Positions 9,972 through 22,930 of a stretch of DNA of 64,000 nt are shown here, in pieces. The stretch is taken from the NCBI GenBank assembly GCA_013397115.1, contig VWZW01004691.1:64390-128389 (forward strand), read 5' to 3'. A model generated the notes under the pieces. It was not told the origin of the DNA. It worked only from the letters and a program-made list of their open reading frames with translations, and ran no database searches. A program made the position numbers and the translations under genes. Position 1 is the stretch's first letter. Each line of letters opens with the position of its first letter. This DNA comes from Edolisoma coerulescens. Taxonomy: Eukaryota > Chordata > Aves > Passeriformes > Campephagidae.

Positions 9972-10631
9972 TGCAGGTGCGGTGGTGTCGAAAGTGCCAC
10001 GTCCTTCCAAAAGTGTCCCAGCTCACCTTCGAGTCACTCTGGCGCTGCCACCCAAGCACACACACAGACACTCACACACCGGTGCAGGTGGTAGCACACG
10101 CGCAACACTCACACTAAAGCCTTAACTGACTTCGCTGTGTGGCCGGGAGTAAAGAGGCGAGAGGGGTCTTTTGTATGGAGTTCCACACAGCTTATTCCCT
10201 GGAGGGCTCTACGGACGACAGACACAGAACAATCGAGCGTCCAGGGTTTTAAGTGGGGGTGGTGCAAGGGGAGGGGAAGCCGTACAAACCAATCATCTGA
10301 GGGCCTGGGGGCAGAGAGAACATTGGGTGATCAGTAAAGGGCCAATGAGAAAGGGGAGGGGCAGAACTAGGAAACTCAACCAGTGGGCTATCCAGTGTTA
10401 CAGAATTTTCTAGAACATGAACATATATGGGGTAAAGGGGTGGAAGGCCAATGGGCCAACAAAACGAGGGAAATCAGCATAACCAGGCAAAGCTTTTTGG
10501 ATGTTCACCCTAAGTTCAGGGAGTTTGCTTTAAACCTCGGTGTCCGGACTGGCCCACCACTGGGCATTCTGGGTCTCCGAGTCCTGGGGATGTCCGGCCA
10601 GTCCCTCTGTGGACTGGGCCACCGCAACACA
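9972..10631 (-). mobile_element. Solo LTR E, minus strand
   Basis: GC-rich sequence with a sharp edge on the right at about 10,631, where the minus strand begins TGTGTTGCGGTGGCCCAG. On the minus strand a TATA-like CTTAAAACCC lies at 10,247-10,253 and an AATAAG polyadenylation-like motif at 10,191-10,196, only about 55 bp apart, followed by about 220 bp of U5. This is the spacing of an avian retroviral LTR. The left end is placed near 9972-9978. TGCGGTGG occurs at the left edge (9978-9985) and, inverted, at the right edge (10,619-10,626). No clean target-site duplication was found, so the left border is approximate. It contains a short CA-rich patch near 10,050. No internal viral genes are present. 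Confidence 0.76.
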
Positions 10632-13600
10632 TAATAATGCATTTTTTCTTAATTGTGATTGGAAACAATAATCAAAGATTCTAAATCAAATATCATCACT
10701 AATAATTACAAGATAAGAATCTAGACTACAAACTTGCAACAAACAAGGAGGTAGCGTTTGTTTTCCTGCAAACATATGTTGTTCTAATCATATCATTGTA
10801 TTCGCGTTGTAAAGCTTTGTATGAGGGTGGAAGACAAAATCTTTGTAAGAATGTTTAATCTAACTCACTTTAGGAGAAGAGTCACTTAAAAATGGACATT
10901 TTTAGACAGAAAATAGCAAGTTCTCATATAATAAAAGAAACAGTAAAGAATTCCACAAAATTTTCCTTCCTTCTTCTTGGAAAAAAATGGCAGCATAATT
11001 TACACTTATACTTTCAATATGCATGCTATATTGTAATTGTCTGTATAAGATGACTTCACTTCCCAGAATCACAGTCCCTATGCTCACATCTCTGATGCAA
11101 ATGTAAACATTGTCATATAATGCCAAATCAGGCAACCATATACTGAGTTTCTTTCCAGCTTTTTAAGATGATATCAATCTTTGAAACTCATTCAAAAGGC
11201 TTTATACAAATTTAAAAGCTATTGAAAAGGTTTCTGGTTACAACACAGTGTCTCAGCCTCTGCTATGATGGTGCTAAATGAGAATTTAAATTTCTGAAAA
11301 AGAATTATCTAAATAAGGTTTCAAAATATTCCTATATTCTCCCCCTTAGTAACACACTCTAAATCTGTAGAGAAGAATGATGGACAAACACGAAATCACC
11401 ATTTTCCATCCCAGTTGTTTCTACATCTGAACTTTTCTTCACAAGTCTGCTGTTTGCTGCACTGATTTATTGAGTCACAATTGACAGTATTGTCCAGGTT
11501 ACAGCTGATGTAACACAAAAAGCAATAAATCCATGAGATAGCCGGTACATAAAATGTGTGACAAAGTGACAGTCTGAGACCCCTTCTGGACAACTTGCCT
11601 AATAAGAGCAAACATTAAATCTAAGATAAAGTTTACACATGTGGTATATTTTTTCCTTCTGCCTATAGGAATGGTTAAGCTTTGTCAATATAAAAAGATT
11701 TTGCTGAATAAGAACAACAGTGTTTCTATTTTTTTATTAAAAAAATCTGCAAGTCATGTATGGTTTTGGTATTATTTCATATAAGCCTGAGCAAAGTATC
11801 TACAAGATTTCATATCTTTTCCCTTGTAAAAACCATGACAATATGCATTTGGAATTTTGTTCTAGAAATGAAGAATTAATATTCTTTAAAATTTTTGTCT
11901 CATGTTGAAGCAATTTTAGAAATATGTTAAATGACAAGCACAATGGAGTCGTCTGTACATATTTTTAGAGGTATATTCCTTCTTTACATTCTCAGGAAGG
12001 TCTTGGGAATTTGTGTTACGAGGGACTTGGGTAGCTGAATAGCTTTGTGATTTGTGATTATTTCTCCTGGAAATAACTGCAGAGGAATATAATGTTCAAA
12101 TCTTGACTTACCATTCTGATATATTACCTATCTAGTTTTTCATATGTAGTGCCAAATGGCCAAAATAAAAAAAAAAAAAGCCAAAGCAAATGAATGAATT
12201 TTTTACACCTACAAGTAGGCACAGACAGAGATTTGGGAGGTTTTCAGCATTACTGTCCCTGTAATTCTCTTCTTACTTAGCAGAGAATTTCATGTGCCTG
12301 TAGGAGCTGCCTTTTTAATGCTAACTTAAATGTTGAAACAACTGACAAAATAACTCAGATCTAGTTATAAATTTCCTCCAAGTTTTTAGATGATGACAGA
12401 AGCAGAATCTAGACTGCAAGTAATCTAAAATAAAAGAAAACTAAATTATCTAAATGTTGTGTTATGTTAGTTGAAAACTTAAGACAGTTATTTGAAAGCC
12501 CTGTTTTTCATTTCTGTTATTTCCAGTAATGTCTGGAAGAAACATAGAAAATAAAATCTAATATTTTTTTTTCCTTTGTTTTATTTTGTTTTCTGGCTCC
12601 ACTTTGAATCCATAAAACCCCATAAATCCCCATAAATCTTGTCTTTGAGGTTTGGCTGTGTTTGGTGAGAAATCCAGGTAAATTCACAAATAGTTTATAT
12701 TTTCTGCAGTTTTTTGAAAAGAGGTTAAGATCATTGGTCTGCTTTAAAGAACAAGAGAAGTGAGGGAGGACACAAAACATGGCCACTGTATGTAGTCCAT
12801 TCCCCCTGTATTCCTTGGAATTTGCGCTGAATTAGGGACAGAAAAGATACACATTTGCCTGCTTCTGCAATTACCTCTCCATGCTTAACTCTGCTTTGAA
12901 TCTACTGATAGTGTTTACTCTGCAACATGCTGTGCCCACAAATCACAAAATTTTATTGCCCACTGAGAAAAAAAATGGTGGGTTTTTTTATAATTTAGTT
13001 GTGTCTCTTAGTAGTTTCAGTGGTTGCCCTTTAGTTTTAGTTCTGCGAAATTAAGCAAACAACAGTTCTGCCTTTACCATCATTCCAGTTTTGTAAGTCA
13101 TGATGGTATCCTCTCTCAGCTTTCTTTTTCTCAGCTAAAAGCTCCCCCTGTGTACTTTAACTAAACCAGTCCAAAAAGGGTGTTGAACTATGCCACTTCT
13201 GCATAAAAATACCTATAAGTGCCAGAAATATGAATGAAAACAAAAAAATTGAGAAGATAGTTTTTCAAATACAGTGGCATGCATGTAGTGTCTGAAAGAT
13301 TTTAAAATGAAACTTAGTTTAATTCAACATTTCCAAACTCAAATCTTCTAAAATTACAGAAAGAAAGGAAATGAGCAAAGATTGCTGAAATGTTGGTTCT
13401 GTTTGCTGGGATTTGATTTTACTTAATTCAGGGCTAGACTTGCATTCTGGCTCATAGGACTGCAGAAACTTCCCAGTCAGGTTTCCGTTGTTGAAGCTGT
13501 AGTGCTTTGCAATACTCCCCACAATGTCGGTTCCAGGATGCAGCATGTGTGTGGGACTGTTTCATATTTCATCATCCCTTCTGACTTTTAATTGCATCTG

Positions 13601-16600
13601 AATTTTCTTTGGTTAGTTTTCTTATATTCGATTTTCTCATCTTTTCCCCTTTCATTTCAGCGTTCTGCAGTGTCTCCTAAAAAATCCTTAAACTGCATTT
13701 TCTTTTTATATTAGAATGCATCTGAAATGTAACAGAATTAGTACTTAAAAAATTAGCAACGCACAAGAAGTTGTTGACAATTCTATGCACACACATCTAT
13801 CGTAGGTCATTGAGTTTCGTTTGGATCTCTAGCAGATAGGTGCATTCTCTTTGGAAAATAAGAAACTACAAGGGACTAAAACCCATGACATCAGATAAGA
13901 AAAGAAGTCTCCAAGGCATTCAGCTGGTCTGCCACAGAATTTGTAACCGAAGAAAGGAATATGCTGTGCCTTGGTGGAATTGGTCCCTATCCATCATGAC
14001 TGTTTGGCTGGGACATGTTGCTCTCATTTTGGTTAGGATACATGTCTGCCACATGAGAGTTATTAGGGTGCTTATGAGAAATTAATCAAGACTTAGGAGA
14101 GAATCCCAATAATGCACCAGTGAGAGAAACAAAAAAAGCAATTGAAACAAGCCTAAGGACAGAAAGGAAAATCAAGACAAAGGGGCAAGGAAGGATCAAG
14201 AGAAAATCTTCTTTATCCTCTCCTCCTGCCTGCTGCTATGATCCGGCTTCAAGATGAGCAGCAATAAAAAGACTGGAATCAGCCCCGAGGGTTATTTTTT
14301 AGCCAAGGACCAAAATACAGATTATACATTTCTGGAAGCTTTCAGCCTTCTTTTCTTCAATACAGATACAAAAACAGCATATATTTTGTTCTAAGATTGA
14401 ACTGAATATTTTTTGTCTGGATTCAGTTTTTTTTTCATTTCCAATCCGAAACTTAATTAATTGTAAAAGCATTAATAATCACCCATTAAAACTGTTCTTT
14501 TAGGCCTGAACTAAAATATCTGTTGCTGCATTTTAATTTATTTTTTTAAATCCATAATAAAAAATTGACTTTTTCCTCAAAAAGATCTACTTGAGACACA
14601 AAACATAAGGAGGAATCCTGTGGTCCATGATATTCAGCAGCTGTAATTTGATCATTGTGACTACTCCAGTTTCATAATTTATGATTCTCTGATTTATACA
14701 TTGTGCCTTAATTACAATGTCCACTACCACTCAAGAAGAAAATCTATAAAACCTAATAGTTTCATATTATCTCCTAAATCTGAACAGACTCGTCTAACTC
14801 TGAACAGAATATATACATGATATCATGAGAAAAGGGTAAATTGTCCTTATACTGTTCAATAAACGAAACTATTAGGAAAAACAACACTGAGACTTCTCTG
14901 TTGCTTGTTATTTTATTTTTTCATTTATTACTTTGTGTTTCGGGATTTTTTTCTAGAACTAGATGTATCTTCTCTCCTACATTTATTAAATATTTGATGT
15001 TGGCCCTATTGCTTTTCCTTATTTTAATCTATGTGTCCGAACGGTGGCTGCCCAGTGATGTTATTTTTACAGTTTATTTTTATGGCTTCTGTTTCATCTC
15101 TGTAGACACCATTTTAAGCAAACATCCGTTTGTTATTTTTATGGAGAGACAGTAAACTGCAGCTTTAAGGTAACTTTTCTCTGTATGGAGTGATAGTTCA
15201 GTCTTCATGCCAGTTAACTTCTTCCTGGAATTGCCAAAACCCATGACAATTAATGCCAGCTATGGTGATATTTCTGATATAGACACTATTTTTGGGGGAG
15301 TTGGAGTGAGTCCATTATAATAATTTAATAAAAAAAATGAACAGGTGGTGGAAAGTTTTAGCCATGCCAATTTGTGTTGGTGTTTAACCAGGAAGTTAAT
15401 TGCCTTTTAATCCATTACCATTCACTTAAGCTATCCTTTGGGAAAAGATTTTGTTACTGCCTCAAGAGTGAAGAAGTACCAGCTAAGAAGGTGGAAGATA
15501 TTTTCTCTATGTTTTAGGGAATGTTACCTAGGTATATTCTAGCAGTAAGAATATCAGCTATATGAGTATAATATTTATTACGAAACAATTTTTTTCTTTA
15601 TGTGTTAGTATTGACATTTTGTACTTGCCCACTTACATTTAATTATACTTTCTGGAACCTAAATTTCATCACTTTTGGTTTTGGGGTGGATTGTACTGGA
15701 AGCATAATTTTTTTCCTGAGAACACAATTGTGTTATATCTATTTAGATGATGCAAACAGCTGACATTATTTAAAAGTAGCCGCATCATAATGTAAAGTGA
15801 GTAAGACATGGGATTTTTAAAGAAGGAGAATAGGAAGTAAGGTTATTGTTTTATAAGAGTAAATGATTGGTTTTTTCTTTCTAAATCAAAATGTCATTTC
15901 TTTGTCACTTTAATGTTTGCATTTACTGTATCTGCAATACAGCCTTCTTTATTTTTTCAGATATAAGTAGAATAAAAAAATAGCATACATTTGACATTTT
16001 TAATAGGAGAGGATGAAATAAATAGAAATAAAAATGATAATTTGTGCGGTATAGCACAAGTTATTGCATCAATAAAATAACATGTCTTTATATATGGCCA
16101 TCATTTTACTTTATTAAATCTACACCCATGATCTAAAGCTCTATTGAATAGTTGTGTTGGTCATGCATATTTCAGATGTTTGAAAATGAAATTCAACTTC
16201 ACTATATCCCAACCAATCATCCCCACTGCTAATATAATTGCAAACTTCATTTGCTTGCATGTCACTTGTACAGCACTTAAATGAGAAGAGAGAGTAAATG
16301 TAAGGACCCTGTGGAAGTCTTCTTAGTTAAACTAATAGGAAGAAAAGGTATATATCTAACAACAACAAATATTGATATGTTGTAACAAGACAGGAAATGA
16401 ATGTTATCATTTATCTTTTTTTAAAAATAGGCCAGTTCCAGACTGAAGAGGAGCGAGGGAGGTGTCAAAGAAATAACATACTGTCATCTTAAACATGCAG
16501 CACTACATGTAACACTTTAAAAATTCCTGATGAGCTACAACACCATACATATGGAACATTTATAGCTGACTCAACATTAAGTTAATTAAGATAATCTGTT

Positions 16601-16863
16601 CAGCTCTCTTCCTGCCATCAGTATGAAATCCTATGATGATAAAAAAGCTACCACAATATTAAAGTAAAACAACTAATTTAGGATATTTTATAACCATTAA
16701 TAATATCTTTAGTAACATCTGTAATGGGGCAGTATGTGCTGGAAGATTAATGTAAGATTTCCCCCCCAGGGTACGAGATCAGTAACGAAAAATTCAATTG
16801 TAAATAATCTATTTCCCAGTGTAACAGTTTGTTAAATGCCTGTAGAACTCCCTCTCTTCATTC

Positions 16864-16882
16864 TTTTTTTTTTTTTTTTTTT
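16864..16882. repeat. Poly-T run (19 nt)
   Basis: An uninterrupted T run in a T-rich neighbourhood, with further T8 runs downstream. No retroposed sequence is recognisable beside it, so it cannot be assigned to a poly(A) tail. Confidence 0.9.
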
Positions 16883-17700
16883 GAGAGTGGACTTTTTTTT
16901 CATCAATTTCTTCCTTTTTTTTCTTTTAAAGGTAATTTTATAGCATTGTACATTATTTCAAAACAAGAAGAAAAAGTGTTGGAAGATAGTGTGTTAGTAG
17001 TGAGAATACTAACTTTAGAGTAGTTATTCCATAACACTTCTCTCATGGGTCTTCCTTAGAAAACATGCTCTGCTATCAGTTGACTACCTAAAAGCTTAAA
17101 AAATCATGTAAGTAAAATCCAGGTTCTCAGCAATTCCACCTATAAGTATCTATGAAGTATTTCATCTATAATTTACATCTTAAGTATTAATCTTCTTCTT
17201 CTTGAAGTATTAATCTATTTTTTCTGCCTCTTCTATCTCCTCCCTCTCCTTTTCTTTAACAAGCTCTTAAAAAGCTACAAAAGAGAAGACTGGTGAATTC
17301 AGTCTCCTTGTCCTTCCCTTCTGCTCCAACCTTTTATTGTGTGTGCACACATAATAGGCATTGCAGATTTTGAAAGGCTGATTCAGTAGGGATGAGCAGA
17401 CTTGGCTCTCTCTGCTCTTTGAAATGCTTTGCTGATTTCAGCACGGTGGGACATCCTCAGACTGCAGAGATGCTCCTGCCTGATGAGGTCTTGCCACTCA
17501 CCTGGGACATTCAGGTAACTCAGGCAATGGAAGGAGGCAGGCAATTGAATTCCTATCATACAGCATATGCATCACAGGTGACATGTTTAATATCTATGGA
17601 TTCTTGATTCTGACCTTCATATTTACATGTTCTACATTTCAGACAATGGTGTATTGGTGTTAAGGTCTATAACCCCTCTCCATGCCTTAATAAGACACTT

Positions 17701-17781
17701 TTCACTTTTCTTTCTTTAAACTACCACTTTATTGTACAGATAAAGTTCACTTTTATTTTCTTTCTTTAAACTACCACTTTA
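17701..17781. repeat. Partial tandem duplication, about 50-bp period
   Basis: TTCACTTTT plus CTTTCTTTAAACTACCACTT occurs at 17,701-17,731 and again at 17,746-17,781. The second copy carries a 5-bp insertion, and 14 bp separate the copies. The long identical core points to a recent local duplication. Confidence 0.85.
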
Positions 17782-20700
17782 GAATTATTATTCAGATTTT
17801 ATTCTTTCGTTTCTTTTCCTCATTTCCCTCTTGCTGTGGATATAAATATCTTGTGCTAAGAAGCCTGGTGTTTTTAAATAAAATAACAGAATAAAATTTA
17901 ACTTTAAATTTTTTAAGGACCTGGATATATTCTTACCCATTGTCTCTAATGTCTCTCTGAACAAATATATATAATTACTCTTACAAAGGTGAAATTTCCT
18001 TTACAAGAACAACAAGAGAGGGCTCCTCACTCTTGATCAGACTATGTAGCCAGATTTCAAAGTCATTTAAATTCCACATTCCAAGTAAACGCTGCCTTGC
18101 TACTGTACAGCAAAGATGAGGCATTTATTCCTCTTCTTTTACTTTAAGATCTTCAGCTTTCGTAAATCATTGGAACCCTATTTATTTTTAGCAGAACTCC
18201 TTTCAGAAAGGAAAAAATGTTGCTTAACACCAAAAGGATGAGCTACATGTCCTTCCTGTTGAAACTCAATTTGCATTAAATACAGTTTTTTCTATGCCAC
18301 ATGGAAGATAGTTAAAAATTTAGAATTCAGGTAAACATCTTTTCCATCAGTTTTTAGATCTTTTATTAATGTAGACTCATCGAGTCTAAAAAAAAATAAA
18401 TTACCACATCTTTCGTAAGTAGGATATTCATACTCTGACAGCAAGTGTTGAACAAGTTCCTACTACATAAGGAAGTAGTTTCGTATAGTTAAATAGCCTC
18501 AAATATGTACATAATCCAGTATAATAATTCCTGAACAAAAGAAAGATGAAAAATCTCATTGAAATAAGTAGCACAGGGCAAGAAGTTTTGTTCTTGGACT
18601 TTGCTCCTCACAAGTAAGAAGGGTGAACAGAGTGATGGCCTTGTCGATTAGCAAAGTTAGTGCCCTTTCTTAAACTTTCTTTTTCATATTTCAGACACAT
18701 TAAGTCAAATTTTGCTCTCACATGCATCACTGAGCTCAACAGGAGATCTCCATATCCTTCTAGGGTCAAAATTTGTTCTATACTACTTTTGAACCATTTT
18801 TAAATATATGATTTCATTCATAATTGCTTCACTTTCTTTAAAAGAGATTTTTCATTTATTTTTGAATGTCCAGCTTTTTCTATCATTATCATTCATGGTT
18901 TATTTTGGTTCCCTAAATTCATATTCTTACAGTTTTATTAAAAGATCTACAATTGACAGATTTTATTTAGCAATGAGTGCAAATAAAAGTGCAATAACAA
19001 ATTTCAGTGTCTTCTAAATGACTAAGTTTTTTGTCTTACTTTCTCCATAGAAAATTATTTTCATATGCAAAACATAACTTGCTTACAGTTCTTGAATGAT
19101 CTCTTACATTGCTATATTGAAAGGACAACTAAATCAAAGTATATAAATATGTCTTTTTGATCATATGAAGCAAGCTGTTTCAAGAAGTAAAAGCTAAGAA
19201 ATTCTTTTCTTTGAACTGAAAGTGACATTCAAAGACATTTTAAAGGAGGAAAGTGTAATAAATATCAAACTTACATGTTTCTAAAGAAGCAGTGATATCT
19301 ATTCTCTCTGGAACAAATATGTAACAGAATATGTGTTTAGAATACAACCAACATTTCTGTGTTTATATGCCTTAACACATACAATTGATACAGGGAGCTT
19401 TACTAAAGCAAATAAAATTCACTCTCAGCTGCTTATGATAAACATAGAGCATACTAATTTGATACCATTTTCTGTTTGTAGGTTATGAAGTTTAACACTG
19501 TATAATTAATTTTGAAAAAAGCATGCTGAAACATTTACGCAAAAAAAAATACTCTCATTTGCTGCCTTTAACTTCTTTTTGAAAAAAGCTATTAAATACG
19601 CAGTGATAACAGATTTTTTAAGGCTTTTTAAAACCTTTGGTGTTCTTTATTATTTTGTTTAGTTGGATGTCTCACTTCTAGTCGTGTGAGTAATTATAAA
19701 TTGCAGTGATTTTACCAAAAGTGGGAGTTAACACTCGCAGTGAGCACCTCTCCTCTACTAAAGGTGAAGACAGGCACTGAGGGTTCAGTTCATAACACGA
19801 AGATACTTTAGGCAGACTGGATTGCCTTATTTGACCTTGAACACTAACTGACCAAAGTCAGTTTAGTTTAAAAACATCTGTGCCATTCTCCAGCTGTTCC
19901 ATAGAGTCACAATGTGAATTTCTTGGTGAACTCTAGGTTATGTGTTCATTACAATAGCAAAATACATTAAATAAGAAAAGAAGCCTGATTCTATGTTTTT
20001 TTGTAAAAATCTATCTCACTCTTGCAATGAATAGTGATCTGTTATGCTATGTGGAACACAGAGAAGAGTTTGGCTAAATCATAGTAGAAGAAGAAAAAAA
20101 CCACACCACTTCTCAATTTCTATTATTTTCATAGCCTTCTAGTTAAAAGCATAAAAAGGAAATTTCCAGGAGTTTCTTCTTTTTCAAATCTCTATGCATT
20201 TCCTGATGTTTTGATACAAAGACTACTCAGGAAAATACTACAAATATCTCTCAGGCACATCATTACATCTCTGCTAGGCCAAATGTAGGATACTGAGGAT
20301 CTTCTTCCCTTCCAAAAAGTGATGTAGGTAGTGAATATCCTTTCACCAGCTCATTGAACATTTGTCAAGCATTAAATAATGCAATTTGCACTCCATAGCA
20401 TAATGCAAAAGATACACTTGTCCAAAAGATTGCCTGGATGTAAAAATATTTTTACTGGAAAGCTGCTGGTACCAAGAGAAAAAAATATTACTTTTATTTT
20501 CACATACTTAATGGTTGTGGGCATTTGCAGGTAGCTGTAAGATATCACTGGCAAGACTGAATTAGAATAATGAGGTTAGAAAACAAAGCTATGTTTGGCT
20601 ACAGGAACAGTTTTTTGAATATTTTACCAAGTATTTCACAGGGACCAGAAGAGATAGGCAAATGCAATCAGCTGCGGGAGAAACCATGATGTCTTTTATT

Positions 20701-21471
20701 TTGATGGGAAAGAAGTGATATATGCTGGAGAAATGGCACACAAACTGTCATCTGGCAAGGGTGTTTTGAAGAACTTTACTAACACTGAAGTCATGTTCAT
20801 ATCTGATGGTACTGGGAATAGCAGTCAGAGATCATGAGAGTCATGAGAATACTTTATTTCCTGTATCTTTATAGACAAGAAACTTTTAGGTTGCCACAAG
20901 TGTGCAAGATGACTGTGATTTCCAACACTTAGTTTCAGAGTCAGATATTGGTAGAAAGCAAACTAAGGAACTAAGTTATCCTAGCCCACATTAAGGGTTC
21001 CTCAGGAGTTAGTTCTCCTGTACTACTTGTCTTCCATGACTTGTTTCTGTAAGCAGCAATCTGTGTGGGGAAGAAAATCCCACAATGTGCAATGCTTTTA
21101 ATGAGTGTAGAAAATATTAAGGTAAGACACTTACTAAGTTTGGTAATAAAAAATTAGAATATTTCTTCTTGGCAATAGAAAAATAGAGTATTCCTAAGAG
21201 TTTATGCAAGAGTTGAGAAGTAGCACGTATTTCAATTCTTTTGATTGTGGGATTCTTTTTTTTCTGAAAATATTATCAAATACTCTATTAGAAGTAATGC
21301 AAATACTGTATTAGACACGTAGAGTAACACTGCATTATGAGCTCTTAATCTTTCTCAATTAGAAATATGTTTACACAGGAGCTCATTGTTGACTTGGTTC
21401 TGATCCCATGGAAGTCAGTATAAATCTCCCCACTGTTAAACCAACATAACGAATTTATCATCTTTAATTAA

Positions 21472-21513
21472 TTATCATTATTATTATTATCATCATCATC
21501 ACCACCATCATCA
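21472..21513. repeat. Imperfect (ATT)n/(ATC)n triplet repeat
   Basis: ATTATTATT units pass into CATCATCATC and then CACCACCATC. The mixed units suggest an older, interrupted microsatellite. Confidence 0.8.
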
Positions 21514-21593
21514 AGACTCAATACCTGAATATTGACTTTGATGAGATAGGAATCTTCTTTGTAATTGCCTACTCCTTCTAGGATTGGGAAGAA

Positions 21594-21689
21594 TCTTCTC
21601 TTCCTTTCTTTTTTCTTCCTCTTCCTTTCCGCATTCTTCCCCTTTGCTTTTCCTCTTTGCCTTTCCTTTTCTTTTTTTTTTTTCTTCTC
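21594..21689. repeat. Long pyrimidine-rich tract
   Basis: About 95 bp that are nearly all C and T on the plus strand, with single purine interruptions near 21,631-21,632, 21,645 and 21,659. It ends in a T13 run. It could adopt triplex (H-DNA) structure, but no gene context is visible. Confidence 0.85.
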
Positions 21690-22628
21690 AATGCTTAACT
21701 ATTCCACTGTCAAAGTAGAACACTTGTCAATTGAATGATGTGAATGATCTAACATACTGGAAACCATGTCATTTTCCCCTTAGAATTTAATGTCTTCCTG
21801 AAACAGGCAAATGGGGAAACATAACTTTTAAGATCATATTTTCACAGAAACATCACACTCTACAGCAAGTATGAATGATAGATGATCACTTTACTGATTA
21901 CTTTCATAATAATGTTTTATTGAAAGTTTCTTATGTAATTTGTGGGACTGACACTGTCATTTTAAAATATTACTTTTGTATGTTTTATAAAAGTATAGAC
22001 CATTTCACTGTTCTTCTGATCAAAGAAAACATGAGCAGTCTGTGAGGTGAGAAGAGATGAATTTTGCAGTGCCTCATTCAGGAGGTATCAGATATTTTAC
22101 CTTTGTAGACAGAGCAGAATGAAAACTAACAGCAATGAAATAAGAGCAAATTCAGAGGATGGTGGGCACAAAACTATTAGACACTAAGCCAGGCAACTGT
22201 AACTGAGTGAGAAATTAATTTTTGCATTACAATAGAAAGGGATTACATTTGTATGAAAATCCCATTTGTATAACTACTAAGTAAAGTCAATGAGGAATCA
22301 AAATAACTGGGTCAGAATGACAGAACTATTTGAGAAGAACTGTTTTTTTCATATGACTTATTTGCCAAAGGGCAAGATGCGATCATTATATTAGTGGGAA
22401 AATATTAAACCCATAAAGTATTATTAGAAATTAATTATTGATGACTCTGTAAACAAACTCTTCTCAGGAGAAGTTTGAAGTGGAAGGTGACTGGCACTTT
22501 GATAGCATTAATTGTGTGCCTCCTATGAGCTGAGATTTACAACCCTGCTTTGTTCAGCAGATGTTTTAATTACAGCTTGGGGCTCTCTGATGCTTTTGTG
22601 CAGTCAGGGAGAAAAATCCTCTATGATA

Positions 22629-22930
22629 TCACAGAATCACAGGAGTAAGGCTGAAACTGATCTGAAGACTGACACAGTCTATCGTCCACTGAAGCGCAGT
22701 CAGACAGGTTCAGACTACCTCTGACAGATGTTCGACAGATGTTTGTTTCAAAAAGACTTTATTAAAGACAAGACTTCATAACTTCCCAAGGGAAGCTATT
22801 TCCTCCTGCCTAATTACCCCTTTTCGCAAAAAAGGTTTTCCTTGACATGTAGTGTAAATCATCCTCCATATGAATCAAACCTATTTTGTCGTACCCTAAG
22901 TCTCTTGGAGCCAGAAGTAAACATTTTAGT
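22629..22930 (-). mobile_element. CR1 LINE 3' end, 5'-truncated, minus strand
   Basis: The left edge reads TATCACAGAATCACAGG, the reverse complement of a CR1 tail built on GATTCTGTGA. To its right the minus strand matches the CR1 3' untranslated text I recall, including GGTAATTAGGCAGGAGG and an AACATCTGTCAGAGG-like block near 22,720. The copy is diverged and its right border is approximate. No coding part of CR1 remains. 5' truncation is usual for CR1. Confidence 0.77.

Larger units (their letters stand above)
10632..22628. other. 12 kb of AT-rich unique sequence, no gene
   Basis: No exon, RNA gene or mobile element was recognised. Local features are a T-run (16,864-16,882), a partial tandem duplication (17,701-17,781), a 7-bp hairpin (18,372-18,388, TAGACTC with its complement), a triplet patch (21,472-21,513) and a pyrimidine tract (21,594-21,689). 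The longest frame, 14,841-15,155 plus, is Leu/Phe-rich and AT-driven, with no recognisable domain. Confidence 0.65.

Noticed and set aside
9711..10636. TAATA on both sides, suggesting that LTR E extends left to about 9716
   Set aside because: The stretch 9716-9970 is AT-rich and unlike the GC-rich LTR. A TAATA match is likely by chance in such DNA.
14841..15155. 104-codon plus-strand frame rich in Leu, Phe and Ile
   Set aside because: AT-rich composition explains the hydrophobic residues. No domain, start context or neighbouring exon supports it.
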